Shown here in pieces: positions 10,615-20,460 of a stretch of 64,000 nucleotides of DNA; positions within the stretch are counted from its first letter, which is position 1; every line of letters starts with the position of its first letter. Under the pieces are notes generated by a model that was not told the DNA's origin, did not search any database, and saw only the letters and a list, made by a program, of their open reading frames with translations. The translations under genes and the position numbers were made by a program. The DNA is taken from the NCBI RefSeq assembly GCF_019457635.1, contig NZ_CP080412.1:3038001-3102000 (forward strand), read 5' to 3'. This DNA is from Shewanella mangrovisoli (GTDB lineage Bacteria > Pseudomonadota > Gammaproteobacteria > Enterobacterales > Shewanellaceae).

Positions 10615-11580
10615 ATGAACATGGATATTGGGTTAAAGTTCAAAAGCATAACTCAGGTTATGCTTGCTGTGATGTTATCGATACTCAGCCTTTCAACGTT
10701 AGCGACACCTTGGGATGACAAGCCCCCTGAGGAGGTCGTCGCGACTTTGGACAAAAAATTTGCCGAAGGTAAGTACTCGGCTAAAGGGGCTGACACTTGC
10801 CTGATGTGCCATAAGAAAAGTGCCACTGTAATGGCTATTTTTGATGGCGTACATGGTAATCCCAATATCAAAGATTCCCCCATGGCCGACTTACAGTGTG
10901 AGGCTTGCCACGGCCCGCTCGGTAATCATAATAAGGGCGGCAAAGAGCCGATGATCACCTTCGGCCAGAATTCCCCCGTTCCCGCGCAAAAACAAAACAG
11001 TGTCTGCATGAGTTGCCATAACGACGATCAACGCATCGCGTGGAAAGGCAATCACCATGATAATGCCGATATCCCCTGCAGTAGTTGCCACCAAGTACAC
11101 GTAGCAAAAGACCCTATCAGCGACAAAGCCAACGAAGTGGCGATTTGTACTCAATGCCATACCCAGCAAAAAGCGGATATGCACAAACGTTCATCCCATC
11201 CACTGCAATGGCAACAAATGGTCTGTAGCGATTGCCACAATCCCCATGGCAGTTTAAATGATGCCAGTCTCAAACAAATGAGCGTCAACGAAAACTGTTA
11301 CAGCTGCCACGCAGAAAAACGCGGTCCTAAATTGTGGGAACATGCGCCAGTCACCGATAATTGCGCGAACTGCCATAACCCCCACGGCAGCGTCAACGAA
11401 TCCATGCTCATTAGCAAACCGCCACAGTTATGCCAACAGTGCCACGCCTCCGATGGCCACAGCAGTAATGCTTACTTTGGTAATCAAACCAACGCCTTCA
11501 CCTCGGGTAATTCCTGTATGAATTGCCATGGACAAGTGCATGGTTCAAACCATCCATCCGGCAAGTTACTCCAGAGATAA
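10615..11580 (+). CDS. mtrD: Periplasmic decaheme c-type cytochrome MtrD
   Basis: MtrA paralogue expected to sit in the MtrE barrel and carry electrons from the periplasm to MtrF. An N-terminal hydrophobic signal peptide (about the first 30 residues, ending near STLA) is followed by ten CXXCH haem sites in order: CLMCH, CEACH, CMSCH, CSSCH, CTQCH, CSDCH, CYSCH, CANCH, CQQCH, CMNCH. Its C-terminus ([13 protein letters not shown]) is shared with MtrA in this window. First gene of mtrDEF, 13 bases ahead of the chosen mtrE start. The ATG at 10615 follows CGGGA; a second ATG six bases on is possible. Confidence 0.93.
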   Translation: MNMDIGLKFKSITQVMLAVMLSILSLSTLATPWDDKPPEEVVATLDKKFAEGKYSAKGADTCLMCHKKSATVMAIFDGVHGNPNIKDSPMADLQCEACHGPLGNHNKGGKEPMITFGQNSPVPAQKQNSVCMSCHNDDQRIAWKGNHHDNADIPCSSCHQVHVAKDPISDKANEVAICTQCHTQQKADMHKRSSHPLQWQQMVCSDCHNPHGSLNDASLKQMSVNENCYSCHAEKRGPKLWEHAPVTDNCANCHNPHGSVNESMLISKPPQLCQQCHASDGHSSNAYFGNQTNAFTSGNSCMNCHGQVHGSNHPSGKLLQR

Positions 11581-11593
11581 CAAGGGAATGATC

Positions 11594-13732
11594 ATGCAAA
11601 TAATGAACATATCGACTCCTAAAGCTTGTTTCTCACTCACATTACTGGCTTGGGCTATTAGTGGCGTCCTCAACACGGCCCATGCTGAAGGATATGAAAT
11701 CCAAAAAGCGAATCGTAGTGGCATAAAAAGTGAGGCTTGGAGCTGTAAGCAATGCCAGACCAAGACGGGGCGCCAAGGCAACGTCAGCGCCACGCTCGCC
11801 TACAATGACGGCGAAGACAGCCGTTTTGGTAATCGAACTGGCACGGATAAGGATGGCTTGGTCGGTGCCGTGGGCGCCGATATGCAATACCAAGCTGAGA
11901 GTGGTTACCAAACTAGGCTTGAGGCCGATAAACTGGGATTTGACACGGGTTCTGCCCAGCTCACCACAGGTCAACCCGGGCACTATCAAATCCAATTGGG
12001 TTATAAAGGGCTCGCAAATTACCAATACAATCAGCTAAAAAGCCCTTATCTCACCGATAACGATAAAATGCTCTTGCCTGAAAATTGGGTAGAGGGAGCA
12101 ACGACCCAATCCATGCCGTTACTGCAATCGAGTTTAATCGAGCAGGACTTAAGCATTACGCGGGATAGATTCAACCTCGGCGGTTATTATGCTGGCCATA
12201 TCTCATCGAGCAGTCGCTACAAAGCCTCGGTAAACTACCAGCATGAAAACCGCAGCGGCGCGAAAAAGACCAGCGCAAATATTCTCACTAACAGTGTGAT
12301 GTTGGCGCAGCCAATCGATGACAGCACAGATGAAATCGATGCCAGAGTCTATTTTGGCGGCGCAGGCTGGCAAGCGGGCATAAACAGCCAGATAAGCCAA
12401 TACAAGAATGACCATCAGGCGCTGCTATGGCAATCGGCCTATACGCCCACCTTTGGTGCAGCCTACTTTGGGCAAAATGCTGTTGACCCAGATAACAAGG
12501 CCTATCGGATCGCCGCCGAGGCCAGTGGTGGCCAAAATGGCCATAACATCCTAATGCACGCGGGTATCAGCAAAATGTCGCAGGATGAAGCTTTTCTTCC
12601 TGCTACCATTAATGGCCCCTCCCCTGTACTGCCAACCGATAATCTGGATGCCCAAGTGGACATCCTAGATATGGTGCTTAAGTATTCAGGCCGCATCACA
12701 CAGGATTTGAGTGTTCAAGCCAGTTATAACTATCAAGACAGGGAAAACAAGACGGCTCAACTGGATTTCCCACAGGTCGCGACCGACAGTTTTCATCAAG
12801 GTGCAGAACAAAACCGCCTCTACGATAAACGCAGCAAACAATTCGACCTTAAAGGCAAATACCGCTTAACCCCGTCAGTCTATGCTGAAGCGGGATATAG
12901 CCGTGATGAAGTTATCTATTCTGAACTAGACAGGCAATCCGTTGACGAATCGGGGCTGTTTGCCAAACTTAGCTACCGTTATTCACCTGCTTGGTCTGCT
13001 TGGTTAAAGGGAGAAGCATTAGACCGCAATGGCAGTGAATACGATCCAGTGACCAGCACCCAAAGTCCGAGCAACCCTTGGTTGCGCAAATCCTACCTCG
13101 CGGACAGGAAACGTCAAAAAATCACCCTACACACAGATTATCAAAGTGATATCGGCTTATCTGTGGGAGCGAGTTTACACAGCATCGACGATGACTATGA
13201 CCACACATTAGTCGGACTCACCCAAGTCTCTTACCTTGGCTATGACGTTTCAGCACAGTATTTGATTAGCGATAATTTAAGTGTCAACGCATATCTCAAC
13301 CAAGACTGGCGCGATTCCGATCAGGCTGGAAGCAATCGTTTCTCAACCCCAGATTGGTACAGCACATCTGAAGAGAAATCGACCCTGATTGGAGCGGGTA
13401 TCGCCTATCAAAACCTGTTGGATAATCGTTTAGATCTGGGCTTGGACTACAGCTACTCCGACGGCCAAAGCGACACCGAAGTCACCTACGGTATCAACAG
13501 TCCCTACGGTGACTATTACAGCCGCAAGCACAATATTAATGCCTATGCCAAATATAAGCTGGCCGACAGTATGTCGTTACGCTTCGATTGGTTGTTCGAG
13601 AAATATCAAGATGCAAACTGGCAAAACCAGAACACCACTTGGGACACAGTCCCCAATGTGCTCAGTTTTGGCGACATCAGCCACGACTACAATGCTCATT
13701 ACTTAGGTTTGACCTTAAGCTACCAAATGTAA
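11594..13732 (+). CDS. mtrE: Outer-membrane beta-barrel protein MtrE (MtrB paralogue)
   Basis: Porin-like sheath for MtrD in the second porin-cytochrome complex. It has a signal peptide ending near AHA, then an N-terminal SCKQC motif equivalent to the CXXC that is characteristic of MtrB, then a long region of alternating polar/aromatic strands. It ends in SLSYQM-like sequence (LGLTLSYQM) that fits outer-membrane insertion. The frame is open from 11528, inside mtrD, but AAGGGA lies seven bases before the ATG at 11594. That start gives 712 residues, close to MtrB-family length. Confidence 0.92.
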   Translation: MQIMNISTPKACFSLTLLAWAISGVLNTAHAEGYEIQKANRSGIKSEAWSCKQCQTKTGRQGNVSATLAYNDGEDSRFGNRTGTDKDGLVGAVGADMQYQAESGYQTRLEADKLGFDTGSAQLTTGQPGHYQIQLGYKGLANYQYNQLKSPYLTDNDKMLLPENWVEGATTQSMPLLQSSLIEQDLSITRDRFNLGGYYAGHISSSSRYKASVNYQHENRSGAKKTSANILTNSVMLAQPIDDSTDEIDARVYFGGAGWQAGINSQISQYKNDHQALLWQSAYTPTFGAAYFGQNAVDPDNKAYRIAAEASGGQNGHNILMHAGISKMSQDEAFLPATINGPSPVLPTDNLDAQVDILDMVLKYSGRITQDLSVQASYNYQDRENKTAQLDFPQVATDSFHQGAEQNRLYDKRSKQFDLKGKYRLTPSVYAEAGYSRDEVIYSELDRQSVDESGLFAKLSYRYSPAWSAWLKGEALDRNGSEYDPVTSTQSPSNPWLRKSYLADRKRQKITLHTDYQSDIGLSVGASLHSIDDDYDHTLVGLTQVSYLGYDVSAQYLISDNLSVNAYLNQDWRDSDQAGSNRFSTPDWYSTSEEKSTLIGAGIAYQNLLDNRLDLGLDYSYSDGQSDTEVTYGINSPYGDYYSRKHNINAYAKYKLADSMSLRFDWLFEKYQDANWQNQNTTWDTVPNVLSFGDISHDYNAHYLGLTLSYQM

Positions 13733-13767
13733 CTTAGGCACTGACAGCGTATTCCAAGGATAGAAAT

Positions 13768-15687
13768 ATGAACAAGTTTGCAAGATTTAGCACACAATTC
13801 AGTCTGTTACTGGCCTTAACCACCCTGCTTACCGCATGTGGTGGCAGTGACGGTAACGATGGCTCACCCGGTGAGCCAGGTAAACCACCCGCGATGACGA
13901 TCACTAGCCTGAACATCATGGTCGATAAAGTCGCCGTGACCGACGGCATCGCCCAAGTCGATTATCAGGTGAGCAACCAAGACGATGAAGCCGTAGTCGG
14001 TATTCCCTCGGCCACCTTTATTGCGGCGCAATTACTGCCTCAGGGCGCGACAGGTGCAGGCAATAGCAGTGAGTGGCAACATTTTACCTCTGAAACGTGC
14101 GCCGCTTCTTGCCCTGGCACATTTGTCGACCATAAAAACGGCCATTACAGTTATCGTTTTAGCGCCACATTTAACGGCATGAATGGTGTGACATTCCTTA
14201 ACGATGCGACCCAGCGAGTCGTCATCAAACTTGGCGGCGATGCATTAGCCGATGGCACGGCGCTCCCCATGACCAATCAACACTACGATTGGCAAACCTC
14301 GGGTAATACCCTAGCTTACACCCGTAACTTAGTCACCATTGAAACCTGTAATAGTTGCCACAGTAATTTGGCGTTCCATGGTGGACGCTACAATCAAGTT
14401 GAAACCTGCGTAACTTGCCATAACAGTAAAAAAGTCAGCAATCCTGCGGATATTTTCCCGCAAATGATCCACAGCAAACATTTAACGGGATTCCCTCAAT
14501 CCATCAGTAATTGCCAGACTTGCCACATAGATAACCCTGATTTAGCCGAACGTCAAAACTGGCATAGAGTACCCACTATGGAAGCCTGTGGTGCCTGCCA
14601 TACCCAAATTAACTTCCCTGCGGGCCAAGGCCATCCTGCGCAAGCAGATAATAGTAATTGCGTTGCCTGCCATAATGCCGATTGGACCGCCAGCGTACAC
14701 GGTAATGAAGATCAAACAGCCGCGTTAGCCCAGTTTAGTCCTAGCATCAGCAGCGCAAGCATGGATGCCAATGGCACAGTGACCGTTGCCGTGACGCTAA
14801 GTAATCCATCCACTGGCACTGTATACAGTGATAGTGCAGATAAGCTCAAATTTATCAGTGACCTAAGGGTCTATGCTAACTGGGGAACCAGTTTCGATTA
14901 CAGTACCCGCTCTGCGCGTTCAATTCGTTTGCCTGAGTCCACGCCAGTCTCTGGCAGCAACGGCACTTACACTTATACCATTTCGGGTCTCACGGTTCCG
15001 GCCGGAACTGAGGCGGACCACGGCGGCTTAGCAATTCAAGGTCGAGTTTGCGCCAAAGACAAAGTATTAGTGGATTGCAGCACTGAACTTGCCGAAGTTC
15101 TGGTTATCAAGGCAAGCCACAGTTACTTTGATATGTCAGCCTTAAGTGCCACTGGCGAACGCGAGGTCATTAGCAATGCCAACTGTGCTAGCTGCCACGG
15201 CGATCAACAACTGAATATTCATGGCGCACGTAACGATTTAGCGGGCCAATGCCAACTTTGCCACAACCCGAATATGCAGGCCGACGCCACGGCGGCAAAT
15301 CCCTCCATTACCTCCTTTGACTTTAAGCAGTTAATCCATGGGATACATACCAGCCAATTTGCTGGTTTTGAGGACCTCAACTACCCAGGCAAAATCGGTA
15401 ATTGTGCTCAATGCCATATCAAGGATGCGTCGGGAGTCTCAACGGTTGCCCTGCCCTTAAACGCGGCGGTTCAACCACTTGCGCTGAACAACGGCACCTT
15501 CACGAGTCCCATTGCCGCAGTGTGCAGTAACTGTCACTCAAGTGATACCACCCACAACCATATGATGCAGCAAGGTGCGGTATTTGCGGGAACAAAAGCC
15601 GATGCCACCGCAGGCACAGAAACCTGTGCTTTCTGCCACGGACAAGGCGCTGTCGCTGACGTATTGAAAGTCCACCCTATTAAATAA
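13768..15687 (+). CDS. mtrF: Outer-membrane decaheme cytochrome lipoprotein MtrF
   Basis: MtrC paralogue exposed on the cell surface, passing electrons to metals, flavins or electrodes. The 639-residue product has a lipobox (LLTAC, Cys at about residue 24) and ten CXXCH sites: CNSCH, CVTCH, CQTCH, CGACH, CVACH, then CASCH, CQLCH, CAQCH, CSNCH, CAFCH. These are split into two pentahaem groups separated by beta domains, as in the known MtrF fold. Two non-haem Cys pairs are visible: CX3C at 14098-14112 and CX8C at 15049-15078. Last gene of mtrDEF; AAGGATAGAAAT precedes the ATG. Confidence 0.94.
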   Translation: MNKFARFSTQFSLLLALTTLLTACGGSDGNDGSPGEPGKPPAMTITSLNIMVDKVAVTDGIAQVDYQVSNQDDEAVVGIPSATFIAAQLLPQGATGAGNSSEWQHFTSETCAASCPGTFVDHKNGHYSYRFSATFNGMNGVTFLNDATQRVVIKLGGDALADGTALPMTNQHYDWQTSGNTLAYTRNLVTIETCNSCHSNLAFHGGRYNQVETCVTCHNSKKVSNPADIFPQMIHSKHLTGFPQSISNCQTCHIDNPDLAERQNWHRVPTMEACGACHTQINFPAGQGHPAQADNSNCVACHNADWTASVHGNEDQTAALAQFSPSISSASMDANGTVTVAVTLSNPSTGTVYSDSADKLKFISDLRVYANWGTSFDYSTRSARSIRLPESTPVSGSNGTYTYTISGLTVPAGTEADHGGLAIQGRVCAKDKVLVDCSTELAEVLVIKASHSYFDMSALSATGEREVISNANCASCHGDQQLNIHGARNDLAGQCQLCHNPNMQADATAANPSITSFDFKQLIHGIHTSQFAGFEDLNYPGKIGNCAQCHIKDASGVSTVALPLNAAVQPLALNNGTFTSPIAAVCSNCHSSDTTHNHMMQQGAVFAGTKADATAGTETCAFCHGQGAVADVLKVHPIK

Positions 15688-15696
15688 CCCTATGAT

Positions 15697-15714
15697 GCAG
15701 GCCGAAAGGCCTGC
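15697..15714 (+). terminator. Stem-loop after mtrF
   Basis: GCAGGCC, a GAAA loop, then GGCCTGC, ten bases after the mtrF stop. There is no T run, so it may stabilise the mRNA 3' end or mark rho-dependent ending instead of acting as an intrinsic terminator. Confidence 0.5.
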
Positions 15715-15770
15715 TACTGCAGATATAAAAGGAACTCATACTATGCAGTCATCTACCTCTAAAGAAATAG

Positions 15771-15786
15771 TCAGATCTCAATCACA
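15771..15786. promoter_or_regulatory. Candidate CRP site upstream of omcA
   Basis: TCAGA, six bases, TCACA: eight of ten consensus positions, about 147 bases before the omcA start. From memory, CRP activates omcA and mtrC in S. oneidensis; this exact site is inferred only. Confidence 0.4.
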
Positions 15787-15932
15787 TTACCCGCTTAAAG
15801 TGACTGATAAATACCAATGACTTAGTTAGCCTTACAGGTGGGATCTAATTCCACACATTAAATGCGGTTAATGAGATTTATTCTTATTCGCTAAGCGTTT
15901 AATGATGATTAAAACTATTGCAGGGAAATATC

Positions 15933-18107
15933 ATGATGAAACGGTTCAATTTCAATACCGCAACAAAAGCGATGTTGGGTGCCGGTTTACTTTCACTTCT
16001 TCTCACTGGTTGCGGTGGCAGTGACGGTAAAGATGGTGAAGACGGTAAACCAGGCGTTGTTGGTGTTAATATCGACTCAACCTCAACGTTAAAAGCGAAA
16101 TTCACAAATGCCACCGTTGATGCTGGCAAAGTCACCGTTGATTTTACATTGGAAAATGCCAATGGTGTGGCCGTACTCGGCTTAACGAAAGATCACGATT
16201 TACGATTCGGTATTGCTCAGCTCACCCATGTGACTGAAGCAACGGATGATCCAGCTAAACCAGCTGATCGCGGCTATCAATGGCAAGCCTATATCAATGC
16301 CAAAAAAGAGCCTGGCACTGTCCCATCAGGTGTCGATAACCTTAATCCATCGGCCCAGTTCCAAGCCAACGTTGAAGCGGCAAATAAATGCGACACTTGC
16401 TTAGTTGACCACGGTGACGGTAGCTATAGCTACACCTATCAGGCCAACATTGCCAATGTAACTGAGCCACTCACAGTTACTTACAGTGCCGACGCGACTC
16501 AACGCGCCACAATGGAGCTTGATTTACCACAGGTTGTGGCCAACGCCCATTTCGATTGGCAACCCTCTACAGGCAAAACTGAAGGCATTCAAACCCGCAA
16601 TGTGGTTTCTATTCAAGCCTGTTACACCTGTCACCAACCAGAAAGCTTAGAGCTGCATGGTGGTCGTCGTATCGATCTTGAAAACTGTGCCTCTTGCCAT
16701 ACTGCAACTTCTGGTGACCCAGAATCAGGCAATAGCATTGAATTCACTTACATGATCCACGCTATCCACAAAGGTGGTGAGCGTCATACCTTCGATGAGA
16801 CAGGCGCAGAAGTTCCAGCACCTTACAAGATTGTTGGTTACGGTGGTTCATTACACGACTACGGCAAAGTAGGCTTCCCATTGAAACCTGCCGCGGACTG
16901 TTCTGCATGTCACGTTGAAGGTGCGGGCGCGCCTGCGAATGCAGACCTCTTCAAAGCCGATTTAAGCAATCAAGCTTGTATTGCTTGTCACACCGAAAAA
17001 CCATCTTCACACCACAGCAGCACAGATTGTACGTCTTGCCACAATGCTACTGAGCCTTACGGCGGTACTGGCAGCGCGGCCAAACGCCATGGTGATGTAC
17101 TGAAAGCCTATTCTGATACTCAAGCAATGGGCATCAAGTTCAGCAATGTGGGTGTAAATGACACTGGTAAGATTACCTTTGATGTTCAAGTCGTTGATAA
17201 AGATGGCAACGCTATCGATAAAGCACTTGTAAACCAAAGCTCACGCGTTGTTGTGGCATGGGATTCTGATAAAGATTACCCAAGCTATGCTGACGCCTCT
17301 TACAGCAACCGTCGTATCGCACTGAGCGAAGGCACTTACAACGAAGCGACCAAAACCTATACATTAACTGGTACTAAGTTCAACCTACCAGCGGATGCTA
17401 ACGGTAAAACCTTTGAACTCTGGTCTACATTAGAAGTGTGTTTCAACAGCGGTGGTTACGGTGTTGCCGAAATCGTTCCAACCGATTGTAGTTTGCCGAA
17501 CGTGCGTAAAGTGCCCGTGAAAGAAGCCCCTTACCACTTCGTTTGGAAAGACACCGGTGTAGATAGCGCTGCAACCGCTAAAACACGTCGTGAAATCATC
17601 GACCCAACTAAGTGTCAAGGCTGTCACAATCAGGAAATCCACCACTATGACAACGGCGTAAACTGCCAAACTTGTCATACATCGGATAAAACTCTGAAGA
17701 CAGATGCGGCCTATCCAGGCGGCAAGATCCCAACCAGCTTTGCTTGGAAAGCGCACGAACGTGAAGGCCATTACCTCAAGTATGCGGGCGTTCAATCAGG
17801 TACTGTACTCAAGACCGATTGTTCAACCTGTCACACAGATAAAGGTATCACCCTAGGACGTGCTCCTGAGCGTGTATGGCGCTATGGCGACATCACCAAT
17901 AGTGGCGCTGATATTTGGGTATCTTCAGATGCGGGTGCATGTTTAAGCTGTCACCAGAAGTATCTGTCTGATGCAACTAAGTCTCACATTGAAGCTAACG
18001 GCGGTATCTTAAATGGTACCAGTGCAGCGGATGTTCAAACCCGTGCGTCTGAAAGCTGTGCAACTTGCCATACTCCAACTCAGTTACGCGAAGCACACGG
18101 TAACTAA
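15933..18107 (+). CDS. omcA: Outer-membrane decaheme cytochrome lipoprotein OmcA
   Basis: Surface cytochrome that works with MtrC in reducing Fe(III)/Mn(IV) minerals. The product is 724 residues with a lipobox (LLTGC) after a short signal peptide and ten haem sites: CYTCH, CASCH, CSACH, CIACH, CTSCH, CQGCH, CQTCH, CSTCH, CLSCH, CATCH. It ends CHTPTQLREAHGN; the TPT next to the last haem matches the Ser/Thr-Pro-Ser/Thr type of motif linked to haematite binding in S. oneidensis OmcA. Non-haem pairs are CX2C (16389-16400) and CX15C (17439-17489). The ATG at 15933 or 15936 follows CAGGGA. Its own promoter gap and terminator make it a separate unit. Confidence 0.93.
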   Translation: MMKRFNFNTATKAMLGAGLLSLLLTGCGGSDGKDGEDGKPGVVGVNIDSTSTLKAKFTNATVDAGKVTVDFTLENANGVAVLGLTKDHDLRFGIAQLTHVTEATDDPAKPADRGYQWQAYINAKKEPGTVPSGVDNLNPSAQFQANVEAANKCDTCLVDHGDGSYSYTYQANIANVTEPLTVTYSADATQRATMELDLPQVVANAHFDWQPSTGKTEGIQTRNVVSIQACYTCHQPESLELHGGRRIDLENCASCHTATSGDPESGNSIEFTYMIHAIHKGGERHTFDETGAEVPAPYKIVGYGGSLHDYGKVGFPLKPAADCSACHVEGAGAPANADLFKADLSNQACIACHTEKPSSHHSSTDCTSCHNATEPYGGTGSAAKRHGDVLKAYSDTQAMGIKFSNVGVNDTGKITFDVQVVDKDGNAIDKALVNQSSRVVVAWDSDKDYPSYADASYSNRRIALSEGTYNEATKTYTLTGTKFNLPADANGKTFELWSTLEVCFNSGGYGVAEIVPTDCSLPNVRKVPVKEAPYHFVWKDTGVDSAATAKTRREIIDPTKCQGCHNQEIHHYDNGVNCQTCHTSDKTLKTDAAYPGGKIPTSFAWKAHEREGHYLKYAGVQSGTVLKTDCSTCHTDKGITLGRAPERVWRYGDITNSGADIWVSSDAGACLSCHQKYLSDATKSHIEANGGILNGTSAADVQTRASESCATCHTPTQLREAHGN

Positions 18108-18144
18108 ATAAACCACCTCTTTAGCGATTAAAGAGACTGGACAA

Positions 18145-18178
18145 AAAGAGAGAGGTAACCCCTCTCTCTTTTTTATTT
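18145..18178 (+). terminator. Terminator of omcA
   Basis: AAAGAGAGAGG pairs with CCTCTCTCTTT across a five-base loop, followed by a T-rich tail. It separates omcA from mtrCAB transcription. Confidence 0.92.
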
Positions 18179-18439
18179 TCCACCTCACAATCCGCCGTTT
18201 TTTTGATCTAAATTTGTTTTTCCCCTGTGGTTTAACTACCTCTTTAGAAATAGAAAGATCCAAGTCACACATTAGCAAAGGCCTTGAAGATTTTAGGGGC
18301 ATGTTAGGTTAGCCTTTCCTTGGGGAATTCTATTTCCAGCATCCACTTAAGTTGCCTTCGAGACCAAAGCACAGACAAAGAATCTGTCGGGCGCAGGAGA
18401 TAAGCAGTTAAGTAATGCCAAACCTATGCAGGGAAAAAA
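18179..18439 (+). promoter_or_regulatory. Promoter region of mtrCAB
   Basis: Non-coding gap that must carry the mtrC promoter. It contains a good CRP right half-site (TCACA at 18265-18269), but the matching left half is poor (AAAGA). Nothing else distinct was seen. Confidence 0.45.
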
Positions 18440-20392
18440 ATGATGAACGTACAAAAATCAAAATTCGCACTGCTGCTCGCAGCAAGTGCCGTCACTATGG
18501 CCTTAACTGGCTGTGGTGGAAGCGATGGTAATGATGGTAAACCCGGTGAGCCAGGTGGCGAGCCAGCTCCCGCTATTCAAAAACTCAATTTTACCTTTAA
18601 CAAATCTGTTGTGACTAACGGTGTCCCAAGTGTGGAATTCACCGTGACTAACGAAGACGATTTGCCAGTAGTGGGCCTGCAAAAAATGCGCTTTGCTGCT
18701 GCTCAGCTGATTTCTCAAGGAGCAACAGGTGCAGGTAATGCCTCTCAATGGCAATACTTTGGTGATGAGACCTGTGATGTGGCATCAACCTGTCCAGGTA
18801 CCTTCGTGGACATGAAGAACGGCCACTACAGCTACACCTTCAAGATGAATCTCACTGCCAACGCTAAGATCACCTATAACGACCAACTGGCTCAACGTGT
18901 TCTGATCCGCGCTTACAACACGCCATTACCAGACGGCACACAAGTCCCTAACAGCAACGCTTATGTTGATTTTACCGCTGACACTGGTGCAACACCGGGT
19001 TACAGCCGTAAAGTCGTCGCCACTGAAAGCTGTAATGCTTGTCACCAAGACTTAGCCAATGTGAAACACGGCGGCGCTTACTCAGATGTTAACTACTGCG
19101 CGACTTGCCATACTTCTGGCAAAGTGGGTGTAGGTAAAGAATTTAACGTGTTAGTCCACGCTAAACATAAAGACCTCACCTTAGGTTCGTTAGAAAGCTG
19201 CCAAAGCTGTCACGTTGAAACCGAAGCCGCACCTGATTGGGGCAACTGGTCACGTATCCCAACTGCCGCCACCTGTGGCAGCTGCCATACAGCCGTTGAT
19301 TTTGCCGCAGGCAAAGGCCACTCTCAGCAGTTAGATAACTCTAACTGTATCGCTTGTCACAACAGCAATTGGACTGCCGAGTTACACACAGGCAAAACCG
19401 CTGAGAAGAAAGCGGTTATGGCTCAGTTAGGTATGTCTGCCACACTCGCGGGGCAAGAAGACAATACTGCGGTATTAACCGTATCTATCTTAGATAAAGA
19501 CGGTAATGCCATCGATGCAGCAAGCGTACAAGATAAGATCAAACGTTTAGAAACAATCACTAACGTCGGTCCTAACTTCCCAATCATGGGCTACAACAAG
19601 AGCCCAGGTAGCGGTGCTGCTAAGATAGCCAAAGACCTCGTTAAAGATGGTGCACTGCAAGATGGTGTGACCTTAGTTGACGGTAAACTGGTATTCACCA
19701 CCCCAGCACTGCCATTTGGTGCTGGCGATACTGATACCGCCTTTACCTTTATCGGCCTGGAAATGTGTAACACTGGCACCACGCTGACGGCTTGTACTGC
19801 AGATAGCACAACCACCAGCATGAAAGCCGACTTAGCCTTCGGTACTAAATCAGGCAATGCACCAAGCATGCGCCATGTGAACTCAGTGAACTTCAGCACT
19901 TGTCAAAACTGTCACAGTGATACCTTTGAGCTACACAAAGGTCACCACTCAGGCTTTGTGATGACTGAACAAGTTTCACATGCTAAAGACGCAAGCGGTA
20001 AGCCAATTGTCGGTGTGGATGCCTGTGTGGCCTGTCATACCCCAGATGGTACCTATGCAAGCGGTGCAAACAAAGGTGGTTTCGAAATGAAACTGCACGT
20101 GGTTCACGGTGAGCAAGGCGTTATCAAAGAATGTACTCAGTGCCACAATGACTTCAACTTAGACGCATTCAAAGTGAAGGGTGCACTGGCCACTTCTGCT
20201 GGTAAATACACCACGCCAATCACAGCAACTTGTACTTCATGCCACGCGCCAGAATCAATTGGCCACGGCTTAGAGAATATGGGCGCGATTGTGAACGGTG
20301 ATTATGTTCAAGCCAACCAAGCGGCACAGTCAGAAACCTGTTTCTACTGCCATACCCCAACAGTTGCAGATCACACTCAAGTGAAAATGTAA
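18440..20392 (+). CDS. mtrC: Outer-membrane decaheme cytochrome lipoprotein MtrC
   Basis: Terminal surface reductase of the MtrCAB conduit. The 650-residue product has a lipobox (ALTGC) and ten haem sites: CNACH, CATCH, CQSCH, CGSCH, CIACH, CQNCH, CVACH, CTQCH, CTSCH, CFYCH. The C-terminus CHTPTVADHTQVKM is typical of MtrC. A CX8C pair (19766-19795) lies in the second beta domain. The first beta domain carries an extra CX5C pair (18773-18793) and resembles MtrF of this window, a difference from S. oneidensis MtrC as I recall it. Two adjacent ATGs (18440, 18443) follow GCAGGGA. First gene of mtrCAB. Confidence 0.95.
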   Translation: MMNVQKSKFALLLAASAVTMALTGCGGSDGNDGKPGEPGGEPAPAIQKLNFTFNKSVVTNGVPSVEFTVTNEDDLPVVGLQKMRFAAAQLISQGATGAGNASQWQYFGDETCDVASTCPGTFVDMKNGHYSYTFKMNLTANAKITYNDQLAQRVLIRAYNTPLPDGTQVPNSNAYVDFTADTGATPGYSRKVVATESCNACHQDLANVKHGGAYSDVNYCATCHTSGKVGVGKEFNVLVHAKHKDLTLGSLESCQSCHVETEAAPDWGNWSRIPTAATCGSCHTAVDFAAGKGHSQQLDNSNCIACHNSNWTAELHTGKTAEKKAVMAQLGMSATLAGQEDNTAVLTVSILDKDGNAIDAASVQDKIKRLETITNVGPNFPIMGYNKSPGSGAAKIAKDLVKDGALQDGVTLVDGKLVFTTPALPFGAGDTDTAFTFIGLEMCNTGTTLTACTADSTTTSMKADLAFGTKSGNAPSMRHVNSVNFSTCQNCHSDTFELHKGHHSGFVMTEQVSHAKDASGKPIVGVDACVACHTPDGTYASGANKGGFEMKLHVVHGEQGVIKECTQCHNDFNLDAFKVKGALATSAGKYTTPITATCTSCHAPESIGHGLENMGAIVNGDYVQANQAAQSETCFYCHTPTVADHTQVKM

Positions 20393-20403
20393 TTTGCCCA
20401 AGC

Positions 20404-20425
20404 AGGGGGAGTTCGCTCCCCCTTT
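20404..20425 (+). terminator. UUCG-loop hairpin between mtrC and mtrA
   Basis: AGGGGGAG, TTCG, CTCCCCCT, followed by a weak T stretch. This very stable hairpin lies inside the operon, so it is probably a partial terminator or 3' stabiliser that sets the ratio of mtrC to mtrAB message. Confidence 0.7.
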
Positions 20426-20460
20426 CTTGAATTTTGTTGGGACAAATTGGGAAGCCTATT

